64,000 nt of DNA, taken from contig JAJVDF010000231.1 of NCBI GenBank assembly GCA_022410635.1, positions 1,636,589 through 1,700,588 on the forward strand. The letters are read 5' to 3'. This DNA is from Tretioscincus oriximinensis (Eukaryota > Chordata > Lepidosauria > Squamata > Gymnophthalmidae). The notes beneath the pieces were generated by a model. It worked only from the letters and a program-made list of their open reading frames with translations, searched no databases and was not told the DNA's origin. Made by a program: the position numbers and the translations under genes. Below, in pieces: positions 53,468-64,000 of the stretch (positions within the stretch are counted from its first letter, which is position 1; each line of letters begins with the position of its first letter).

Positions 53468-54008
53468 CAGGGCTTTTTTTGTGACGGAATGTGCCGGAAC
53501 ACAGTTCCGGCACCTTTTATTTAGGCGGNNNNNNNNNNNNNNNNNNNNNNNNNNNNNNNNNNNNNNNNNNNNNNNNNNNNNNNNNNNNNNNNNNNNNNNN
53601 NNNNNNNNNNNNNNNNNNNNNNNNNNNNNNNNNNNNNNNNNNNNNNNNNNNNNNNNNNNNNNNNNNNNNNNNNNNNNNNNNNNNNNNNNNNNNNNNNNNN
53701 NNNNNNNNNNNNNNNNNNNNNNNNNNNNNNNNNNNNNNNNNNNNNNNNNNNNNNNNNNNNNNNNNNNNNNNNNNNNNNNNNNNNNNNNNNNNNNNNNNNN
53801 NNNNNNNNNNNNNNNNNNNNNNNNNNNNNNNNNNNNNNNNNNNNNNNNNNNNNNNNNNNNNNNNNNNNNNNNNNNNNNNNNNNNNNNNNNNNNNNNNNNN
53901 NNNNNNNNNNNNNNNNNNNNNNNNNNNNNNNNNNNNNNNNNNNCCGCGCCCCCCCCTGCCGCCGCCGGTGTTAGTTCCGGCACCTTTTGTTCTGGAAAAA
54001 AAGCACTG
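53468..54008. mobile_element. GC-rich hAT non-autonomous element, copy 2, exact 8-bp duplication
   Basis: Same ends as 48252-48784 (CAGGGCTTTTTTTGTGACGG, GGAAAAAAAGCACTG). AGCATATC is repeated exactly at 53460-53467 and 54009-54016. The core is an assembly gap. Confidence 0.9.
53529..53943. other. Assembly gap of 415 Ns
   Basis: A run of N begins at the GC-rich alternating-repeat core of the hAT element and ends before its right terminus. Confidence 0.99.
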
Positions 54009-54016
54009 AGCATATC

Positions 54017-55110
54017 ATTGTGAAAAAACAGCGTAGAAAAGCAGGCAGAACTACAACTAAAAAACATGAACCTGGAAACAAATTCTATCAGAAGTAGAGA
54101 ACCCAGAAGCTGGTCATTTGTTAATGTTGATAACCGGTATTCTGCCATAGTTTAAATAATCTCATTTCTTTTTCTCTGTCTTACACACATCAGTTCATTC
54201 CAGGTAGCTCACCTTTTCTGANCCTAGAGTTTCCTTACTATGGTTGGGTAGGGGTTTAAGGGAATGTCTTTCCCAGAAAATCTAGCCCTAATATTTAATA
54301 GAAGAAAGGAGTGACTTTAATCTGAGAAGGCGTACATGAAGCTCCAGCCCATGTGGAAAATAACCTTTGACCAAGGTAACATGTGAGAATTATGAAACTG
54401 CAAACGGATCACAGCTGAGAGAACAGCTGCATTGTTAAGCATATGGTAACAGTAAATAGGTATCACAGCCTAGCAGGATGATTTACAGTTCTGCCTTTCT
54501 GTGACAGCTACTTATATCTTTGCCCTGTTTCCATGGGCTTTTGTATCAACATGTTGCTATTTTTAGCACACAGAGTTTTCAGCCCCTGTTGAGAAAACTT
54601 AGGAGTCCAATTTCTGGGGCGGTTGCAATTTCGTGGTACGCTGCAGCCAAGGTTCCTAAGGTTTCCTACCTTTTCCACAAATTGGGTCAGAATAACTTAA
54701 GCATTGCTTAATGTTTAGGGGAAAGTTTTATTTCAGTGGTAGAGGCTGTGAGAGAAAATTGCCTTTGTTTGGGATTGTCAATCTCTAGGAATCTATGATA
54801 CTGTGCTAGGAATATTTGGGTTTGCAATCTTACACCCTGATTCTGAAAAATTTCGGGTGTGTTGGAGGTCATAGCATGAACAGAATATGCGCACAAAATT
54901 TGATGATATCACGTCCGGGGCCGTACTGGAAGTCAAGTCATGGTGGGCACCAAAAATGACATCACCAAAGAGGAAATGGATGAGGCAAATTTTCTCGTGT
55001 ATTGCTGTATGAGAATTTGTACCTCGTAGGGGAGTGGAAATTCTGACAAAGCATATGATTCCCACCACTGCTATGATACTAGAATTTTATAAAAAAAACA
55101 TGTTGGTTAC
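54017..55110. other. Unassigned intergenic DNA
   Basis: Apart from the tail of repeat U to about 54130, nothing recognised. Confidence 0.4.
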
Positions 55111-55114
55111 TTAT

Positions 55115-55285
55115 ATGCCAGCATAGTGTAATGGTTAAAGCACATGACTACAACCTAGGAGTTCTTGGGTTCAAATTCTGTTTTGTCATGAAAAATAGCC
55201 GTTGGCCGATCTGTCGCCCAGGGTTTTTGTAGGGATAAAATGCAGAGAGGCCTGGAACTCTCTGAAATATATAAATGCCATCACC
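55115..55285 (+). mobile_element. tRNA-headed SINE, partial, sense
   Basis: CCAGCATAGTGTAATGGTTA head, box B GGGTTCAAATTCTG and CCTGGAACTCTCTG body. Confidence 0.55.
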
Positions 55286-55824
55286 ATCAACANCAATATA
55301 ATAATTATGTGTAAAATCCGCTTCAGCTTTGGACAGATGTTACTATTTTCCAGTACATGAGTCTGACATGTTTTGGTCACTTATCCATAGAAATGAATGT
55401 GATTTATGTGACATTGTTCTGTTTTGCCTATTGTTATTCACACACTAGGCTTGTTGNGCTTCACTGTTTCCTATTCAAGGAACGTGCCCAGCAGTATAAT
55501 TGAGATCTGAATCATTTAATAAATTACATTTGTAGCCAGCTAAATGGTCAAGACATGAAGCCATCTGGCACTACTTATAGCATCTTCCGAAGCACTACCA
55601 AAAAGGATCCCCTATCATCCAGTTTACAGGCAAAGCCTGCATAGCTATAGCCCCTGGTATGCTGTGGACCTCTTTAAAGACATGACCCATTAAATTAACA
55701 AAGGGGGTCTTACCGTATTTCACAAAAGGAATAAATTGGAATATATCTGGTCCAAGCCCAGTGCAAGAAGGGATCTGGATTACAAGTAGGGTTATCAAAT
55801 GTCAGTGTTTAGAAGACCATGGCA

Positions 55825-56032
55825 GTCTGGTCTTGTGGTTAGAGTGTAGATTCCTGGTTCAATTCTGCACTTTTCCCATGAAGCTATGGGTAACCTTGGA
55901 CTACTTTTAGTTCTTTGAAGCTCTCTCAACCTCAAGTACTTCACAAGGAGTCTGTTGTGAACAGAAGAAGGTTATAGAAGCCGCTTTGATTCTTTCTCCT
56001 TCCTCCTTCTTTAGTTCCAATTCTTCAGGAAT
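55825..56032 (+). mobile_element. Sauria-like SINE, sense
   Basis: GTCTGGTCTTGTGGTTAGAG, GGTTCAATTCTGC, AAGTACTTCACAAGGAGTCT and a CTCCTTCCTCC tail. Confidence 0.7.
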
Positions 56033-56049
56033 AAAGATGGCTTAAAGTC

Positions 56050-56240
56050 TAGGCTGACCAGATGACCCCTTTTGGGGGACGTGGGTTGAAAACCCATTTT
56101 TGGGGTGCCTCTCAGTTTTTTCTGAGGAAACTTTTTTCAAAAAAAGTTTTTTTTTTCAATTTTTTTCAATTTTTTTTCCAGAAAAAAGCGGGGGGCACCC
56201 CAAAAATGGATTTTCAAACCCCCAAAAGAGGTCATCTGAA
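56050..56240. mobile_element. Palindromic hAT-like MITE, family A copy 5, right end truncated
   Basis: TAGGCTGACCAGATGACCCC to GGTCATCTG; the last bases of the right end are missing. Confidence 0.75.
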
Positions 56241-56662
56241 CGTATGTGTCAGAAGAGCATCAATTGCCTCGGAATCCAAATCATATTACCAAAGGTTCCA
56301 ATATTGTATAATTAAACATAGGGAGTCGCATATTACTAATCATACACAAAGGAACAAAGTCCACAGCAAACATACTGTGAAAATAAAACATTATTATACA
56401 AAATTGCGCTATACAAGGAAATAACTATACAACCATGGCCATCGCATAGTCCAGAAATAGCCTAACAGTGCCTAAATCAAAACACAGAGATGAATGGACT
56501 ATTAAAAAAAATGGAAAATCAATTCATAAGTCTTGAAACCTATTCCATTCAACTGACTTCTATTCAAAATCAACTTCCATTATTTCAGCTGTAAATGGAA
56601 GAACAGATTAGAGGGCAGTTTTTTTGATGGTGCAATTTAATGGTGTTTATTTGCATGTCTTT

Positions 56663-56942
56663 AGAAGAAGAATTGGATTTTTATACCCTGCTTTTCTCAC
56701 TCAAGGGGACTCAGAGCTGCTTACAAACCATTTTTCACCTCAAAGTTTTTATTCTGTCTTTCCCGTCACATTGAAATGATGGTACCTATTCATCTATTTG
56801 CAACACTCACTTTTGAATAGCTAGGTTAACTGAAGCCAAGGCCAGTATAAGGCATTCACCCCAATCCATGGCAGACATATGGACCTCGAATGAATGACCT
56901 CTCTGTGGAAAGGCCTGTCCTTAACCTCTGTGTCACTGCTAC
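56663..56942 (-). mobile_element. SINE-B, near full length, antisense
   Basis: TAGAAGAAGAATTGGATTTT, TATACCCTGCTTTTCTCACT, AGCTAGGTTAACTGAAGCCA and AGGCCTGTCCTTAACCTCTG. Confidence 0.7.
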
Positions 56943-56973
56943 GAATATTTCTCGGGTATTTAAAAGTAGAGAA

Positions 56974-57060
56974 TTTTAGAGAAATAGCTGTGTTAGACTC
57001 GGTTTAGGAAGTCCAGCAAGGGAGNTTTTTTAGCACTTGGAGACTAACAGATTTGGAGGT
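56974..57060 (+). mobile_element. Fold-back element, one arm only
   Basis: TTTTAGAGAAATAGCTGTGT, AAGTCCAGCAAGGGAG and TTAGCACTTGGAGACTAAC match the left arm of 34901-35117. Confidence 0.6.
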
Positions 57061-57318
57061 GTATTTAAAAGAGGTTTGGACAAACCCATGGAAAATGGCA
57101 CCATTACAGGTTCTAGCTCATGATGGCTGTATGATTACAGGAAGGTTAACATTGAAAGTGAGTAGATACACAGAGACTTGTGAATAGTGCAAAGGTCACT
57201 ATTTAAGACTTATACAGTATATGCAGTGGGTTGCCATTGTGCAGACAGACTGCGGGACCACAAAGACAACAGGTCAAATTCAGCAGGACATTTATAATGC
57301 TCTTTCGTCTATTCAGTG

Positions 57319-57523
57319 TCAGATGACCCCTTTTGGGGGGGGGGGGTTTAAAACCCGGTTTTGGGACGCCTCCTGGTTTTTGCTGAGGAAAAAAAATTAA
57401 AAATTAATGTTTGTTTGTTTTTTTAAATCTTTTTTTGAAAAACAGTTTCCTCAGCAAAAACCCAGAGGCACCCCAAAACTGGGTTTCTTCTCACCCCCCA
57501 AAAGGGGTTATCGGGTCAGCCTA
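57319..57523. mobile_element. Palindromic hAT-like MITE, family A copy 6
   Basis: Left end truncated at TCAGATGACCCC; right end GGGTCAGCCTA. Inner arms pair around TGCTGAGGAAAAAA and TTTCCTCAGCAAAA. Confidence 0.75.
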
Positions 57524-58400
57524 CATGACTGTATGTTCTTGGGGCATTCCCAAAGCACAGAGCTGACAATTAACCACCCCAAACTTTGACACCTAAATAT
57601 GAACTGCAGCTGCTGCTTTGTCTTGCTTTTCTTGAGTTGATCAAGAGCTGAGCAAGAACAGGGTGTTCCAGATCCACCTGGCCTCTCTTTTCTTGGAGAA
57701 AGATAAGAGAAGTCCATTACAATTAGCAAAATGGCTAGACATCAAAAGTATGTGTCTGAGCGGAGCGGAGCTGCCCTCGAAGAGTCAAGGGTAGCTGAGT
57801 ACAATTTGGGGCTGTTTTTACATACCTTGGGTTCCTTCTCTCTACTCTGTCCCACATGTGGTCTTGTAAGGATTGGAAAAGCATCTGAAGGCAAATATTT
57901 GATTAATATTTTGGCTTTTAATGACATATGGGGAAGAAAAATGGGCATGCCCCCTGCATTGCCCTTTGCCAAATATTTGGTTCACTGTTTTTGTTCTAAA
58001 CAAAGCAAGACCTCTGAAATAACAGATCATTGCAGTTACTTGTGATAGCCTTGGAAGTTCAAACTTCCTAGTCTGATCTGGTTCTACCAAGTGAAAACGG
58101 GAAAAGGAAGATGGGGGCTGTTCCAAAGTGCTGGTCTAGGATAGTCGCATTGCCCTTCAAAAGCAGAACCTAGGAAATGATGCAAAGACAACAATTTAAC
58201 TAACTGAATTTTAATTCATGGGTTTGTTGTAATTTATGATCTTAAAATGGTCACCTTGAAGGGCCTCGTTGACCCTTTCTAAACTGGGCCTTATGCCAGA
58301 TTATATCTGAGAACTGAAGTCTACCATTTGAATGCTGATGCAGATTGTGACATGTCCCTATTTTGGGATGTAATCAGGAGAAAGGCAAAAGTGTGGATGC
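57524..58400. other. Unassigned intergenic DNA
   Basis: No repeat family or coding signal recognised. Confidence 0.4.
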
Positions 58401-58404
58401 TTCC

Positions 58405-58692
58405 TGCATGGAGGCACAGAGGTTAAGGCTTTTCGACAGAGAGGTCGGTTGGTTGAGTCCCATATGTGTGCCATAAAAAGGGGTTAGCACCCTCTACTAG
58501 CTTAGCTTCAGTCAACTTAGCTGTTCGAAAGCAAACATTTGCGAATAGATTAATAAGTTCTATTACGATATGATGGAGAAGATAGAATGCAAGCCTTTGG
58601 GCTATAAATAGTTTGCAAGCGGCTTTGAGTTCCTTTGTGTGAAAAATACAGCACATAAAACCTGTTCTTTTCCTCTTTCTCCTTCTTCATTT
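58405..58692 (+). mobile_element. SINE-B, sense
   Basis: GGAGGCACAGAGGTTAAGGC head, TTAGCACCCTCTACTAGCTT, GATAGAATGCAAGCCTTTGG and AAGCGGCTTTGAGTTCCTTT, then a CTTTCTCCTTCTTC tail. Confidence 0.7.
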
Positions 58693-58800
58693 AGGGCCTG
58701 CTTGACCTGCACTTGTGTGAGAGTTATTTCCAAGATGGCAGATCGTGGGACCAAGTAAATTCAGTCATTTCATAAAGACTGGGTTGCAGCTTTGTGTCTT

Positions 58801-59055
58801 TATTATTTATTTATTTATACTTATATCCCGCCCTATACCCAAAGGTCTCAGGGCGTCTAACCATAGGGTGATGCACATAGCTTTTGTTGCTTTCTCCACA
58901 ACAGACACCCTATGAAGTATGTGGGGCTGAGAGAGTTCTAAAAAACTGTGATTGATCCAAAATCACCCCGCTGGCTTCCTGGAGTAGTGTGGAATCNAAA
59001 GGGGAGACTACCAGATAAGAGTCCAACACTAACCACTACACCAAACTGGCTGTTT
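58801..59055 (-). mobile_element. tRNA-headed SINE with L2-type tail, copy 2
   Basis: TATTTATTTATTTATACTTA and CCCAAAGGTCTCAGGGCG (L2 tail in complement), then TTGCTTTCTCCACAACAGAC and the head ACCACTACACCAAACTGGCT. Same architecture as 748-1020. Confidence 0.75.
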
Positions 59056-59064
59056 AGTGGGTTT

Positions 59065-59455
59065 GAACATAAGAACATAAGAAGAACCATACTGGATCAG
59101 GCCACAGCCCATCAAGTCCAGCATTCTGTGTCACACAGAGGCCCACCAGATGCACCTGGGCATTCCGAACAGAGGAAAGCGAAATATGCTCCTGTTCATG
59201 ACTCCCTGCAAATGGTATTTCAGGAGNCCTGCCTGTTGCTCCATCCCAGAGGCAACATCCAGACATCCGTCCTAGTATCCATTTATACCCTTGGTGTCCA
59301 TAAACCTGNCTAGTACTGTCTTGAAACCATCCAAGCTGTTAGCTACCACTCCCTCTCAGGAAGTAAATTCCACAAGCCGATGACCCTCTTGTGAAAAAAT
59401 ACTTTCTGTTCTCACTTTTCTAGGATGAAAATATGTCATCCTATCAGGTACTCCA
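59065..59455 (-). mobile_element. LINE-X fragment, antisense
   Basis: ACATAAGAACATAAGAAGAA, ATCAAGTCCAGCATTCTGTG, CCTTGGTGTCCATAAACCTG and TGTGAAAAAATACTTTCTG. Confidence 0.75.
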
Positions 59456-61158
59456 GGCTCCTGGTGAAAAGCCTTCTTTTCTATAGCTAAACTATAGTCA
59501 AGTTCTNTGGCAAAACTCTATCTTTTTTTTTATTCTCCTCCTCCTCTTCCTCCTTCTCCTTCTCCTTCTCCATCTCTTCCTCTTCCTTTTTTCTGGCAGG
59601 ATCTGCATGTCATCTTTATGGTGTCTAGCATAAACCCAAGGGGGCAAGGTTTGCCCGACTCTACACCTTATATCATGCCACCATAAGCACTCTTACTGTG
59701 CTTCATAAATAGTGTAGAATAAAGCATTTTCAAAGATCTTTCTTTGGTTTTCGAAGAGTTAATGGTCTTGTTGGTTACTTCACTGAACAAGGAAATGGAC
59801 CCTTGGGCCACTCTTGTGTTCTGTGACCTCTGCCTCTCAATACCAAAGTCCAGGAAGTTGTTTCCAGGTATAAAGATTATATAACCAAGGATTCCTTAAT
59901 TGTAATTTCAATAGGGCTGGGCTATCGCTCTGCTTTCAAGGTCACAAATGGTGCTCACTGCACATATGTGGATAGCACATTATTGCCTTAAGATTAGCGC
60001 TATTCATAATGCAGAGAAAGAAAAATTCTATGTCTATAGTGCTTCTCATGGTTGCTTTCACACAAGATTCTCCTACCCGCTGTCTTCCCAGGTCCCACCC
60101 AGGAGAAAGCTCCTTTGTCGTACAAGGAGAGCTTGCTAATGTTTTCAAACAACACGAAATATCTCTCCTTCCAACGGGAAGATACCTGGAGCTTTGGGTG
60201 TCTGACATGTCATCGCGAGGTGAGAAGACACCGGCCAGGACTGTAAAATTGTAGGTGTCTGACATGCATGGAAGTGACATCCTGGCCTTCTGTGAGTCTC
60301 CTTTCTCCAGCTCCATATTGATTTTTGAGGTAATTTGAAAGGGCAAAGTACTGTGTTATGCTAGGTTTAAACCCCATTTTGTGTTTTACCCCATGGTGTG
60401 GAAGGGATCTCAGTCTCATAAGCTGACCTTGATTGTCCCCCTTCCAGTTCACGTAGCAGTATTTAAAAAGCACAAATTCAATTGATTGTACAAGTTAGAA
60501 ATTGACTGTCTACCGGACTTTTACTTCTCCAGCTATTGTTGCACATTTCTCAGCTTGAGAAACATTTGATACTATTTTGGATTTGGCAGTGCTGTGCCTA
60601 GCTTGTGAAACAATCTTTTCCCTGAAATATGGCAGGTGGCAACACCATTGAGCTCTCAGTTCTTTCTTGGGATATATTTAGCGTATTATTGATGAGTTGC
60701 TCCATTTGTCAGTGGCTGGTAATAAACGAAAATGAATGAACAACAACTTCGGGCTCTGGCAACGCTGTGAAAATAGTATCCAAAAGTTGTGAAAAGCCAT
60801 GTTTTTCTTTTTCCTTTAAAGGAAGATGCTTGATTGGTCGAAAGTTTCAAATGCATATGCCCAGTGCCCATTTTTGCTCTGATTCTTAACCTTCATCAAC
60901 CACACATTCAGAAACCCAGTAAATGGAGGGATACTGTTTTATGAAATTTTATTTAAATGGTGGGCGCGAATCAGAATTTTATGGTCATTACCGAATGTTT
61001 TGTACAGATAGCAGGTTCAACTTGTATGATACGGTCTCTGGACTAATCAGAAATAAATTTTACTTACCATATTAGTTACTTACATATTAATACTGAAACA
61101 GGATGGAATGACGTTATAAAAGATTTGTTCCATTTGGAAAATAATGGTTCAAAGATCA
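59456..61158. other. Unassigned intergenic DNA
   Basis: A pyrimidine-rich tract (CTCCTT/CTTCCT units) lies at 59521-59590. The rest shows nothing recognised. Confidence 0.4.
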
Positions 61159-61230
61159 TACATGCATACATGCGTACATGCGTACATGCGTACATGCGTA
61201 CATGCGTACATACATACATACATACATACA

Positions 61231-61264
<34 letters not shown>

Positions 61265-61276
61265 CATACATACATA
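61159..61276. repeat. TACATGCG then TACA microsatellite
   Basis: Several CGTACATG units turn into a long CATA tetranucleotide run that ends directly at a family A MITE. Confidence 0.9.
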
Positions 61277-61452
61277 TAGGCTGACCAGATGACCCCTGTT
61301 TTTGGATCCCTCCTGGTTTTTGCTGAGGATTTTTTTTTTCAAAAAAAAATTTTTTTGATTTTTTTTCTCTCAGCAAAACGTGGGAGGGACCCCAAAACCG
61401 GGTTTTCAAACCCACCCCCCACCCCCACAAAAGGGATCATCTGGTCATCTTA
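61277..61452. mobile_element. Palindromic hAT-like MITE, family A copy 7
   Basis: TAGGCTGACCAGATGACCCC to ATCATCTGGTCATCTTA. Inner arms TTTTGCTGAGGA and TCTCAGCAAAA pair. Confidence 0.75.
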
Positions 61453-62500
61453 CAATACCACCCTACACCTAAAAATGCAAGCAGCATTTTTATTCACACT
61501 CTTCAACCCAACCTCTGATCATACCACAGTTTAAATCCAGCTTCAACTCACATTAGGTATGGATTGAGCGGAGATAATTCTCGGCTTCATTTTCTGACAT
61601 TCCACTAACTGAGGCCCTTACTCATGGACGTCACGACTGATAGAACTGACCTTCCTTTGCAAGTCATAACAGACAAATAACGGGATAAGTTTGACATGTC
61701 ATAAATGCCTTGTAATGGAAGCCTTGTGCTAAAGCCCCTTTTTTCTCCCCAGCCAAACCGCAGTGTTATTCCAGGCATTCAAGTGATGTGACTCCAGGAG
61801 GAGACAATGATTGCCATATGCAGGAAGGGAGGGACCTCCCCAGGACCCTCCAGCAGACCTTGCAGCCAAAGCGGGCGGTGAAGCCTAGAACAGCTAAAGT
61901 GGTTTTCCAGGATCAGCCCTACTGATCCCATAGAACGTGCTGCCTTCAGAGGACAGCAAAGCTTTGTAATGCACGCCAGGGATGATTTCCCAAAATAGAA
62001 AGCAAAATGAGAAATCAGAGTCTAGTTTGGCTTTCTTTGCCTTAAAGCCTTAGCAGGGCAATATTCTGAGTGAAAATCCACCCCAAGCTCTCCTTTTCCA
62101 TACATACCTCTCATGAAGATCAGAGCCTGGATCTGTAAGGAGTAGCGTGCTATTAAATGACATGGGTATTCGGAACTAAGGCCTGGCTTTTCCAAAGGAG
62201 CCTTCTTTTGAAGCANGGATAACCTTTTTAAATTTGCTTGGAAATAAGCTCTCCTGACTTTCTTTTGAATAAAAAACAAGGCCTGTACCGATTCCCTAGA
62301 ATGCTGCACAGTAAAAAGTTTATGTGCTGTTATTTGGGGCCCTCTCTGCACTGATTGAGCCTTATTCTGGGCTGTATCTTGGAATAAGGTTCTGGTTGTA
62401 GTTGGCCAAATCCTACTCCAAAGTATATCCCAAAATAATGTACATTGCACAAAAATGAGTCTGGAATTACACAGGTTTTTTAATGAGTGGAAAAGTGATT
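61453..62500. other. Mostly unassigned intergenic DNA
   Basis: Apart from a degenerate MITE-like piece at about 62355-62450, nothing recognised. Confidence 0.4.
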
Positions 62501-62615
62501 CTCGCCCTAAACCCCCACAAATATTGCTGGCATGAGAAGCTGCAACTTGAACATTTCTCCTTTCCACACCCGTTAAAGTTGCAAAACTCCTAACCTAGTT
62601 TTTGTGTGATAACCT
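62500..62615. mobile_element. M2 MITE, right half
   Basis: CCCGTTAAAGTTGCAAAACT, CCTAACCTAGTTTTTGTGTG and ATAACCTTAG. Confidence 0.45.
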
Positions 62616-62639
62616 TAGTTTTTCTGATGTCTGGCAGCT

Positions 62640-62740
62640 TTTCATAAGTAATAAAAGGCACGTGGGAGAGTTAAACATTCTGAAATATAACGGCCAATGA
62701 CAGGGCTCGGAGCTTTGGCAGCCTTCAGAGTCCAGAGTCC
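62640..62740 (+). repeat. Uninterrupted copy of the repeat hit by the L1 insertion
   Basis: ATAAAAGGCACGTGGGAGAG, AAACATTCTGAAATATAACG and CCAATGACAGGGCTCGGAGC match the two sides of the L1-like insertion at 1613-3127. Confidence 0.75.
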
Positions 62741-62779
62741 TGGGTTAGAAATGGGCTAAAGGACAGAAAACAGAGGGAA

Positions 62780-62850
62780 GTAATAAATGGACAGTTCTCT
62801 GGGTGGAATGATGTGAGAAGTGGAATACCCCAGGGTTCAATATTGGGATG
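62780..62850 (+). mobile_element. Non-LTR reverse transcriptase fragment
   Basis: 62804-62848 translates to WNDVRSGIPQGSILG, the SGxPQGSxLGP motif of reverse transcriptases. The expected continuation (PLLF) is lost into purine-rich sequence. Confidence 0.6.
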
Positions 62851-63075
62851 GAAAGGAAGGAAAGGAAAACAAAGAAATGGATGAAACAAAGGAGCAGCAA
62901 GTGAAAGAGGGAAGAAGGAGAAAAGGGAGGAAGGGAGTGGGTGGAGGCAAAGATGGGACATGGGAGCAAGGGGGAGGCAGGGCTACAGCCCGTTGCATTA
63001 CCATAATGAAACGGGCTAATTCCACTAGTTTCATTATAATTCCACTTGCAGCTAGCTGGAAGGCAGCCATTAGAG

Positions 63076-63263
63076 CAGGGGTGGGCAATTAATTTTTCCC
63101 AAGGGGCCGCATGAGAAATTGGGGTGGTTTTAGAGGGCCGGATTAATATAGTTAACTCAGTTCTACCCAATACTGTATATAACTCTGAGCTAAGAGGGGC
63201 GGGCCGGTCAGAGACAGTAGGAGGGCCGCATGTGGCCCTCGGGCCGCCCCTTGCCCAGGTCTG
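63076..63263. mobile_element. hAT (Charlie-like) MITE with exact 8-bp duplication
   Basis: Ends CAGGGGTGGGCAA and TTGCCCAGGTCTG. CATTAGAG is repeated at 63068-63075 and 63264-63271. It is a 188-bp element with GGCCGCATG/GGGCCGC units and no transposase. Confidence 0.9.
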
Positions 63264-63271
63264 CATTAGAG

Positions 63272-64000
63272 CATGCTACTTCTCTGAAGATGAATTTTAG
63301 GTGTGCTGTTTCAAAGCTTCTCCTATTCCTCCTGGCAAAGCTTGAAACCCAATATTGGTAAAATCTTTGTTAATAAACAGCTTCCTTTGCCTAATAAGAA
63401 TGGGATGGAAAAAAAGCAACCACATTGTGTTCCAGCCTGTCCTACATCTGCAATATCCCTAAGATAAATGAGATGCTGGGAATGCAGCTCTAATCCATAT
63501 ATGAAATCAACTGTCTTTGTTGTTCTTGCTTGCTCCCCTCTTCATCTCCAACTGCTGAGTCTTTTCTCAGGCAGCCACTGGCTGGAGGCCACAATCTGAG
63601 CTGGCCTTTGCGTGATCACATCTCCAGGGTCACACGATTCCACAGTGTTCTGTACTCAAGTGATGTTTGTGTACAACTTGACTTCTTGGGTCGTCTTTTG
63701 TCTGCCAATACAGATGTGCAACGGAGGATCCTGGTACTGTTTCCAGTGTGAAAAGGCCCTTCTGTTTTCTGGATGACTTCAAACTTTTACTCTTGAGGGA
63801 ATGAATTTAACCATTGGACTGCATGTGGCAGCAGCCATGGTTTTGGAATGATTCCGGAAGATACACAAATGCCAGCCTTTACAACCAAAGAAATTCTAAA
63901 TTTTAGGCAGGTTTTAAAGCAATATTTAGAATGAGTACACACTAGCCATAAGTTAGAATAAACAGGTGCTTCTTCACTGCTTTCCTGAAAATATGAAGCA
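63272..64000. other. Unassigned intergenic DNA at the window end
   Basis: No repeat or coding signal recognised. Confidence 0.4.

Larger units (their letters stand above)
53345..54130 (+). repeat. Repeat U, copy 4, split by a hAT element
   Basis: CATGGCTGGCTGCGGTGCAA and AGTTTCATGAAATAAGC precede the element. AACAGCGTAGAAAAGCAGGC and CAGAAGCTGGTCATTTGTTA follow it, as in copy 1. Confidence 0.65.

Noticed and set aside
53450..54148. Long frames across 53450-54148 on both strands
   Set aside because: Most codons are unread N bases in the assembly gap.
61159..61276. CRISPR-like or satellite array
   Set aside because: Units of 4 and 8 bp without spacers; an ordinary microsatellite in eukaryotic DNA.
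39101..64000. Exons of the mammalian neighbour KLHL38 or another upstream gene
   Set aside because: No Kelch or BTB-like coding segment or other conserved exon was seen in either strand.

Overview
This window is vertebrate nuclear DNA, most likely from a squamate reptile. The evidence is one gene split by large introns with GT-AG splice sites, a CpG-rich promoter, and a dense mix of tRNA-headed SINEs (Sauria-SINE-like, with TCT-repeat tails), L2, CR1 and L1 fragments, and hAT and Tc1/mariner-type palindromic MITEs. The species call is an inference from repeat content. Scattered single N bases and one run of 415 Ns are assembly gaps.

The only gene I can support is FBXO32 (atrogin-1/MAFbx), complete on the minus strand. 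Nine coding exons run from the ATG at 37851 to the stop at 6663. They sum to 1068 nt, giving a 355-residue protein, the same length as human FBXO32. All eight introns have canonical GT-AG ends and matching phases. A CpG-rich first-exon region (about 37440-38340), a TATA-like box (38328-38335), one short strong-context uORF (38145-38201) and candidate polyadenylation signals (3427 and 3271) complete the transcript model.

Layout: 1-3240 is downstream intergenic DNA with nested L1 and SINE insertions. 3241-6662 is the probable 3' UTR. 6663-37851 holds the FBXO32 exons and repeat-filled introns. 37852-38340 is the 5' UTR and core promoter. A LINE fragment, itself split by a palindromic MITE, starts about 55 bp upstream of the TATA box. 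From 39100 to 64000 I found no gene, only retrotransposon fragments, MITEs, simple repeats and unassigned sequence.

The most unusual content is a set of non-autonomous DNA transposons that are near-perfect palindromes. Several have target-site duplications that can be read directly: 8 bp for hAT-like elements at 48252, 50874, 53468, 63076 and 20849. Others are nested inside older repeats, so their insertion order can be read. Three families share the terminal motif TAGGSTNNCCA, which suggests mobilisation by one transposase. A fold-back element with 13-14 bp target-site duplications (1334 and 34901) does not fit the hAT pattern and may be retroposed.
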